Below, piece after piece: positions 58,052 through 61,685 of a DNA stretch of 61,685 nt (positions are counted from its first letter, which is position 1; every line of letters begins with the position of its first letter). The notes beneath the pieces are model-generated. The model was given only the letters and a program-made list of their open reading frames with translations, did not search any database and was not told where the DNA came from. The DNA is taken from contig NZ_AOID01000014.1 of assembly GCF_000337195.1 (NCBI RefSeq), forward strand, positions 28,522-90,206, given 5' to 3'. Source of the DNA: Natrinema versiforme JCM 10478. GTDB lineage: Archaea > Halobacteriota > Halobacteria > Halobacteriales > Natrialbaceae. The position numbers were made by a program, and so were the translations under genes.

Positions 58052-58798
58052 ATGATCGTCGTCGTTCCGGTCGACCCGCCGCGAGACGGGCTCGTTCTCT
58101 CCGCGCTCGCCGACCAGACGCCGCTGACTGACGCCGAGGCGGTTTCGCTCTACGAGGCCGCCGTCGCCGACGTCCTGTGGGCCGTCGCAGGGAGCGGCGG
58201 CGACCTCCTGATCAATTACCGGGACGCCGAGACCCTGCCCGAGCCACACGCCGACGGCGACCCCGAGGCCGAGGTTCGGGCGCTCGTCCTCGACGCGCTC
58301 GGCGGCGATGCGGCCGAGGACGTTCGCTTCGAACGGCAGGTCGGCTCGAGCCGGTCGGCTCGCGTCGGGAACACCGTCACGCACCTGCTCGAGCAGGAAG
58401 GGGCCCAGAGCGTTGGGGTGCTCGAGCCCACGGCACCGCTGGTCAACCGAACCGAAATCGACGGCGCGGCGATGTCGCTGCGCCGCCACGAGGTCGTCCT
58501 CGGGCCGGCCGACGAGGGAAGCGTCTATTTCGCGGGCTTTGCGGAGCCGATCGATTTCACCGACGCGTACGCCACGCCGGCGCTCTCGACAATGAGCCGC
58601 CACGCGAGCGAGGGCGGTCTCGGCGTCGGGTTCGCCCCCATGCTCCCGACCGTGTCGACCCCGGCCGGACTCCGAGCGACCGTCGCCGGACTTGAGGCCC
58701 GGCAGGCGGCCGAGCGGCCGGGTGCGGAAGCGACGGCGGCGCTGGTCGACGAACTGGGGCTGACGGTCGGGGACGACGGCGGGCTCGAGCGCGAATAG
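58052..58798 (+). CDS. DUF2064-like protein (nucleotide-sugar transferase fold)
   Basis: 248 residues. The first 20 residues (MIVVVPVDPPRDGLVLSALA) and LVLDALGGDAAEDVRFERQVG, GAQSVGVLEPTAPLVNRTEIDGAAMSLRRHEVVLGPADEGSVYFAGF follow the DUF2064/TIGR04282 glycosyltransferase-A-like pattern, in which LxPxxDGGYxL is the usual motif. Here it is LGPADEGSVYFAG. Members are thought to transfer nucleotides or sugars to small molecules. No partner gene is nearby. Confidence 0.7.
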   Translation: MIVVVPVDPPRDGLVLSALADQTPLTDAEAVSLYEAAVADVLWAVAGSGGDLLINYRDAETLPEPHADGDPEAEVRALVLDALGGDAAEDVRFERQVGSSRSARVGNTVTHLLEQEGAQSVGVLEPTAPLVNRTEIDGAAMSLRRHEVVLGPADEGSVYFAGFAEPIDFTDAYATPALSTMSRHASEGGLGVGFAPMLPTVSTPAGLRATVAGLEARQAAERPGAEATAALVDELGLTVGDDGGLERE

Positions 58799-59034
58799 AC
58801 CGACTACCTGGAAGTCGGAAACGGTGACAAAGAGAGAGGGTAACAGTTTTGTAGTTTGCTCACTGCACGAATTGCCGATACTTACCGGTTCATCGTCCGG
58901 AATGTCGTACTACTGTGACGTGATTTTCCGCAGAAGAATTTTTCACTATCGGGTAAGCACTGGAGCGCATTTTAAGTCGTTTTGGTTTTGTGAGTGATGA
59001 TTTTCCCCTTCGAATAGTTCGATTTTGTAACTGC
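58799..59034. other. Intergenic region of reduced GC
   Basis: 236 bp, noticeably AT-richer than the genes to its left, with runs such as AGAATTTTTCAC and GTTTTGGTTTTGTGAG. It marks the start of the lower-GC end of the window. No gene is seen. Confidence 0.5.
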
Positions 59035-60378
59035 TCAGCCAGTCCGCGTGGCCTCCTTCCGCTCTCGACTATCCGCAATCGATCGATACGGCTCAACCAG
59101 ATAGTCCCAGATCGTGTTTGCCGCCTGCTGTCGAGGCGTATGCACGTAGGGGGACCGCGGGAGTCTTCGAGCGAGTTTGTATGCTGGTGACCCGGACGAA
59201 TTCGAATAATCGACGAACCTGTCGATATCCGCGCGAGCGAGCCAGTCGAAGAACGCCTCGGCACCGGGCTCCTGATACGTCTCCCGGTGAGCGTGGTCCT
59301 GTAAATCCCTCCACATGGTCGCTTTCGCCGGGCCGAGTTTCCAGCCGCCGCTCTCGAGTTGCTCACGGGCATAGTCGAAGCTCTCTGCATCGATTCGATA
59401 CCCGTGTTGATGGGGATCGAGACCGGCGAGCACTAATCCGAAAGCCGTTCGGAGGCACTTTTCGCATTTATTACAGTTGCCGGGCCCCGGTTTGAGACAC
59501 GTGTGGAGGTGAATTCCGTTCTCGCGAATGAACTCCGCGAGCCGTTCGATTTTCTCCTGGCGCGTGAATTCGAAGCCGTCGCTCTGTACCGACGTACGGC
59601 CCCACGCGATATTGTCGACGATCTTCGGATGGTTGCCGACTTTGATGTCGTACTTCCGGGATGCGCCGTCCGCCATGTAGATCGTCTCGAATCCCTCCGT
59701 GAACGCAAGCGGCGCGCAAAGCCCCGTGAGTCCTAACCCCTGTTGGACGGCGTCGTACCAATCACTCTGGAGGTATCTGTTGAAGTGGGCGTTCAGCATG
59801 AAGTCGTCCAAAAACTCCATCATATTCGTTCGAACGAAGAACAGATCCAGTCCGCGAGACTGTGCGAACGCGCTGACCCGCTCCATCTTCTCCGTCCACG
59901 CGTTCGTGTCATGGAAATCGACATCGAACCCATGTATGCAAACGAGCGTGGGCTCCTCGTCTCTGTGTCGGTAGTACGTATCTAACGCGTCGACACCGCC
60001 ACTGAACAGAAGTGCATTGGTCCCCGTGTCCCGCTCTTCGCCAGTGTTAGTGACCGGTGTTTGACAGCGGATGTCACCCCTGTCCATGAACTGTGGATAC
60101 ATGTCTCGAAAGGCCTCTCGAACGTCGGCCAAGGATTCCAGAAACCGCTCGTCGAGAGCGGGGAGTTCGACGGCAACGCCGTTCGCCCACGCGACGGGAC
60201 AGACGTTCGCTACCCACGGTATGAACAGCAGGCTCTCGGGAACGTCGCTGATGTCCGTCCCATACTCTACGATGTATCTGTTAGTAAGGAAGAACCCGCT
60301 CAGTTTGTCCGGATACTCGAATTTGAAATGGACCGTCGATTCGTCTCTTTTTATCTCCTTGAGCGTGATTGCGTCCAT
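59035..60378 (-). CDS. PP-loop ATPase-like protein related to QueC
   Basis: 447 residues from the ATG at 60378; the frame is open to a TTG 24 nt upstream. The PP-loop is TNALLFSGGVDALDTYYRHRD (SGGVDALDT at about 126-134), where ATP pyrophosphatases usually have SGGxDS. A C-terminal zinc-type cluster, CNKCEKCLRTAF, recalls the zinc site of QueC, but the protein is twice as long, with an N-terminal beta-rich domain (about 1-115) and a long C-terminal tail. Related proteins occur in polysaccharide or surface-structure gene clusters, from memory. The GC content is lower and codon use less biased than elsewhere, suggesting horizontal acquisition. An AT-rich box near 60423-60432 and a GGGGG run before the ATG could give a short leader with a ribosome-binding site. 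Confidence 0.65.
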   Translation of the reverse strand: MDAITLKEIKRDESTVHFKFEYPDKLSGFFLTNRYIVEYGTDISDVPESLLFIPWVANVCPVAWANGVAVELPALDERFLESLADVREAFRDMYPQFMDRGDIRCQTPVTNTGEERDTGTNALLFSGGVDALDTYYRHRDEEPTLVCIHGFDVDFHDTNAWTEKMERVSAFAQSRGLDLFFVRTNMMEFLDDFMLNAHFNRYLQSDWYDAVQQGLGLTGLCAPLAFTEGFETIYMADGASRKYDIKVGNHPKIVDNIAWGRTSVQSDGFEFTRQEKIERLAEFIRENGIHLHTCLKPGPGNCNKCEKCLRTAFGLVLAGLDPHQHGYRIDAESFDYAREQLESGGWKLGPAKATMWRDLQDHAHRETYQEPGAEAFFDWLARADIDRFVDYSNSSGSPAYKLARRLPRSPYVHTPRQQAANTIWDYLVEPYRSIADSRERKEATRTG

Positions 60379-60911
60379 TTTCCCCCGGTACCCACTGTAC
60401 AAGGAGCCGCTATCTAATTCTGTTTATAATAGTATATTGTTTACACCAATACCTGATTTTCATCTGATACAGAATCGGAGCAATGCGACGGGTGCACTCG
60501 AGAACTTGCCCCTCTCTTCGGCTTCGGTAACAGGGCTTCAACTGCGCCGGCCGTCATCCTCGGTTGTACAGATAGCTCACGGGAGAGCAGTTCGCTCGAG
60601 ATCGAGCGCATACCCGCCTCGACTTTCCGTGGCCATTGGTGGACCCTGTCGCTGCTGCCGGCGTTATTTCGGGCGGTGTCGTGAGCCTGCCCCTCGAGCG
60701 TATCGGGACCTTTGCCCATGCGAACGAGCTGTTCGATGAACGTTGTCCGGTGTCCAGTGTCGGCGGGTAGTTGCCGTTCGTTGCGGTATTCCCGAGAGGG
60801 ACCGGGAATAAGAACGATACCTTCAACTTTCTCGGGCTTGGACGTAGCAATACGCCCCGTTGACGGCGATTCGGGTCTTTGAGACGTGACCGGGGCGAGG
60901 CGACGCTTCGC
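60379..60911. other. Region without a recognised gene before tRNA-Ser
   Basis: 533 bp. 60420-60440 is AT-rich and probably the promoter of the PP-loop gene. Minus-strand frames over 60441-60965 contain a fairly protein-like stretch (RTTFIEQLVRMGKGPDTLEG, MRSISSELLSRELS), but there is no recognisable family and no clear start, so at most this is a decayed gene. Confidence 0.4.
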
Positions 60912-60995
60912 GGTGGGGTGGCAGAGCGGCCCAACGCGCCTGCCTTGAGAGCAGGTGGCTGTCAAGCCTCATGGGTTCAAATCCCATCCCCACCG
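60912..60995 (+). tRNA. tRNA-Ser (UGA)
   Basis: 84 nt. The acceptor stem GGTGGGG pairs with CCCCACC, with discriminator G. The anticodon arm is CCTGC-CTTGAGA-GCAGG, giving anticodon TGA and Ser (UCA codons). A long variable arm (GGCT-GTCA-AGCC) makes it a type II tRNA. The T arm ATGGG-TTCAAAT-CCCAT is intact. The D stem is short (third pair A-C). CCA is not encoded. A short T-run (CTTTTG) follows. The 3' 22 nt recur at 61137 and 61271. Confidence 0.95.
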
Positions 60996-61033
60996 CTTTT
61001 GCGACGCGTTCGCGAGTAATGTGAGCGAACGCC

Positions 61034-61054
61034 CGTGAGAACGGAGTTCTCACG
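61034..61054. repeat. Perfect hairpin downstream of tRNA-Ser
   Basis: CGTGAGAAC-GGA-GTTCTCACG, a 9-bp stem with a 3-nt loop, in the spacer between the tRNA gene and the first extra copy of its 3' end. Its geometry is that of the hairpins at 55529-55575. Confidence 0.6.
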
Positions 61055-61136
61055 ATGAACGGACGTGAGGAGCAAAGCGTCAAGATAGATTTGAACTAGA
61101 CCAGTCGCGCGCAGCGAAGCGAGCACGTCTGGGCGT

Positions 61137-61158
61137 GGTTCAAATCCCATCCCCACCG
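61137..61158 (+). repeat. Extra copy of the tRNA-Ser 3' end (att-like), copy 1
   Basis: The 22-bp stretch from GGTTCAAATC to CCCCACCG is identical to the last 22 bases of tRNA-Ser (60974-60995). It lies 163 bp downstream. An inverted piece of the same motif, GATTTGAAC, lies at 61088-61096, so this copy also forms an imperfect palindrome. A duplicated tRNA 3' end is the usual trace of integrase-mediated insertion. Confidence 0.7.
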
Positions 61159-61215
61159 TCTTCTCACTCGCGATACTCCTCGCTTCGCTCGTCGTATAGT
61201 GTTCGTGAGAAGACG
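61157..61215. repeat. 11-bp inverted repeat between the tRNA end copies
   Basis: CGTCTTCTCAC (61157-61167) and GTGAGAAGACG (61205-61215) are perfect complements around a 37-nt loop. The left arm begins at the end of copy 1. Confidence 0.6.
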
Positions 61216-61270
61216 ACACGTTGGGATTTGAATCAGGGAGTGAAAGGAGCGCAGCGAGTGGAACGACCGT

Positions 61271-61292
61271 GGTTCAAATCCCATCCCCACCG
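61271..61292 (+). repeat. Extra copy of the tRNA-Ser 3' end (att-like), copy 2
   Basis: Same 22-bp core as copy 1, 134 bp further on, and also followed by CT as in the tRNA itself. GGGATTTGAA at 61223-61232 is the inverted partner. Both units share GCGCAGCGA between the inverted and direct pieces, so they are diverged repeats of one structure. Confidence 0.7.
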
Positions 61293-61516
61293 CTTCATTG
61301 CAATTTTGGTGAGTAGTATCATCACCATACTACTTCTATATCGCTCTCACCCAGATAGAATTGATCTCCGGTGATAAATCTCCGCTACGATGGTCCAAGG
61401 CTAATCAAAGTAGACTTGGCTACAAACTTCCTGATCCACCTCTTACTATTACTTTATAGATTTGTGAAATGATGATCGAGTCATACAGACTAACAGTAAG
61501 AATTCGATTCTAAGGA
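61293..61516. other. AT-rich region between att-like repeat and IS element
   Basis: 224 bp of clearly lower GC than the rest of the window, with stop codons in every frame and no recognised gene. It reads as foreign or decayed DNA between the last tRNA-end copy and the truncated gene. Confidence 0.5.
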
Positions 61517-61594
61517 CTACACTTTCTTGGCCAGATGGTCCTTAGCGTCACGAGCAAGTTGAACAGCCTTCATATAAATCTCATCTGGCGATCC
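61517..61594 (-). pseudogene. C-terminal fragment of a gene cut off by the IS
   Basis: 25 codons and a TAG stop: GSPDEIYMKAVQLARDAKDH then LAKKV. The frame runs unbroken into the IS boundary at 61596/61597, so the 5' part of the gene has been lost or displaced by the IS. The amphipathic helix with a Lys-rich end is too short to assign. Confidence 0.5.
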
Positions 61595-61596
61595 TA

Positions 61597-61685
61597 GGCC
61601 GTGTTAAGTTAGGAATGAGGCGGTCGAAGTTCTGGATGCCTATGGCCAAAACTGACCGCCTCGCCGTCTCTACTGGATGGATCGA
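61597..61685 (+). mobile_element. IS6-family insertion sequence, 5' end (partial)
   Basis: Exact reverse complement of 52-140, starting at GGCCGTGTTAAGTTAGGAAT. It is oriented outward, away from the segment between the two copies. The remainder lies outside the window. Confidence 0.75.
61642..61685 (+). CDS. IS6-family transposase, N-terminal fragment
   Basis: Fourteen codons (MAKTDRLAVSTGWI) and two bases before the window ends, identical to the start of the transposase fragment at 1-95. Confidence 0.7.
   Translation, partial: MAKTDRLAVSTGWI

Noticed and set aside
60441..60965. 174-codon minus-strand frame next to tRNA-Ser
   Set aside because: It runs through the tRNA gene itself and shows no family; only its middle looks mildly protein-like.
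61034..61292. Possible CRISPR array downstream of tRNA-Ser
   Set aside because: Only three copies including the tRNA, unequal spacing of 163 and 134 bp, and the repeat is the tRNA 3' end.

Overview
The window is a 61.7 kb piece of a haloarchaeal chromosome. Evidence: high GC with a strong bias to G/C at third codon positions, very acidic proteins, many leaderless genes with a TATA-like box about 25-28 nt before the start codon, an archaeal proteasome beta subunit, and several families known mainly from halophilic archaea (HalOD1 output domain, Htur_1727-type and CGCGG-type small proteins, PccX). The CTCGAG-rich text and the gene families suggest a Natrialbales-like organism (Natrinema/Haloterrigena relatives); that placement is an inference.

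Both edges of the window lie inside the same insertion sequence, an IS6-family (ISH14/15-like) element, in opposite orientation (52-140 is the exact reverse complement of 61597-61685). This is either a natural pair of IS copies flanking the segment or a contig that ends in repeats.

Layout. 0.2-1.7 kb: thiolase-like protein plus a DUF35 OB-fold partner, both lacking their hallmark residues. 1.7-6.7 kb: haloarchaeal proteins of unknown role, an RNase H-fold nuclease and a HalOD1 protein. 6.9-12.1 kb: two multi-spanning membrane proteins (one like a heme-copper oxidase subunit I), an NhaP antiporter and a Tat lipoprotein. 12.2-16.3 kb: a MoaD-like protein ending in Cys-Cys, a CGCGG protein, a 44-residue zinc microprotein, the heme-synthesis radical SAM enzyme AhbC, a PaaB-like Htur_1727 protein and a second radical SAM/SPASM enzyme. 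This is the most intriguing block. 16.7-22.3 kb: propionyl/acetyl-CoA carboxylase (pccA; pccB-pccX) around an SPFH protein. 22.5-27.5 kb: NSS transporter, SDR, receiver protein, GDPD, YjbQ and HEAT proteins. 27.7-35.4 kb: a PrkA-PrkA-YeaH-SpoVR stress operon. 36-42.8 kb: small conserved proteins, an HxlR regulator facing a flavin reductase, and a three-gene ABC exporter whose first permease carries a PrsW-like protease domain. 42.9-50 kb: an FNT channel fused to two Usp domains, an aldo/keto reductase, a Tat-exported protein, a scar with two broken genes, a double Usp protein and an XRE-CBS regulator. 50-58.8 kb: proteasome beta subunit, Gfo/Idh oxidoreductase facing a ThuA protein, eIF2B-like enzyme, Mrp ATPase and a uracil-DNA-glycosylase-like protein.

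58.8-61.7 kb is an accessory end. It holds a lower-GC PP-loop ATPase gene and tRNA-Ser(UGA). Two further copies of the tRNA 3' end follow inside palindromic units, then AT-rich sequence and the last 25 codons of a gene cut off by the IS. This looks like a tRNA locus used repeatedly for integration.
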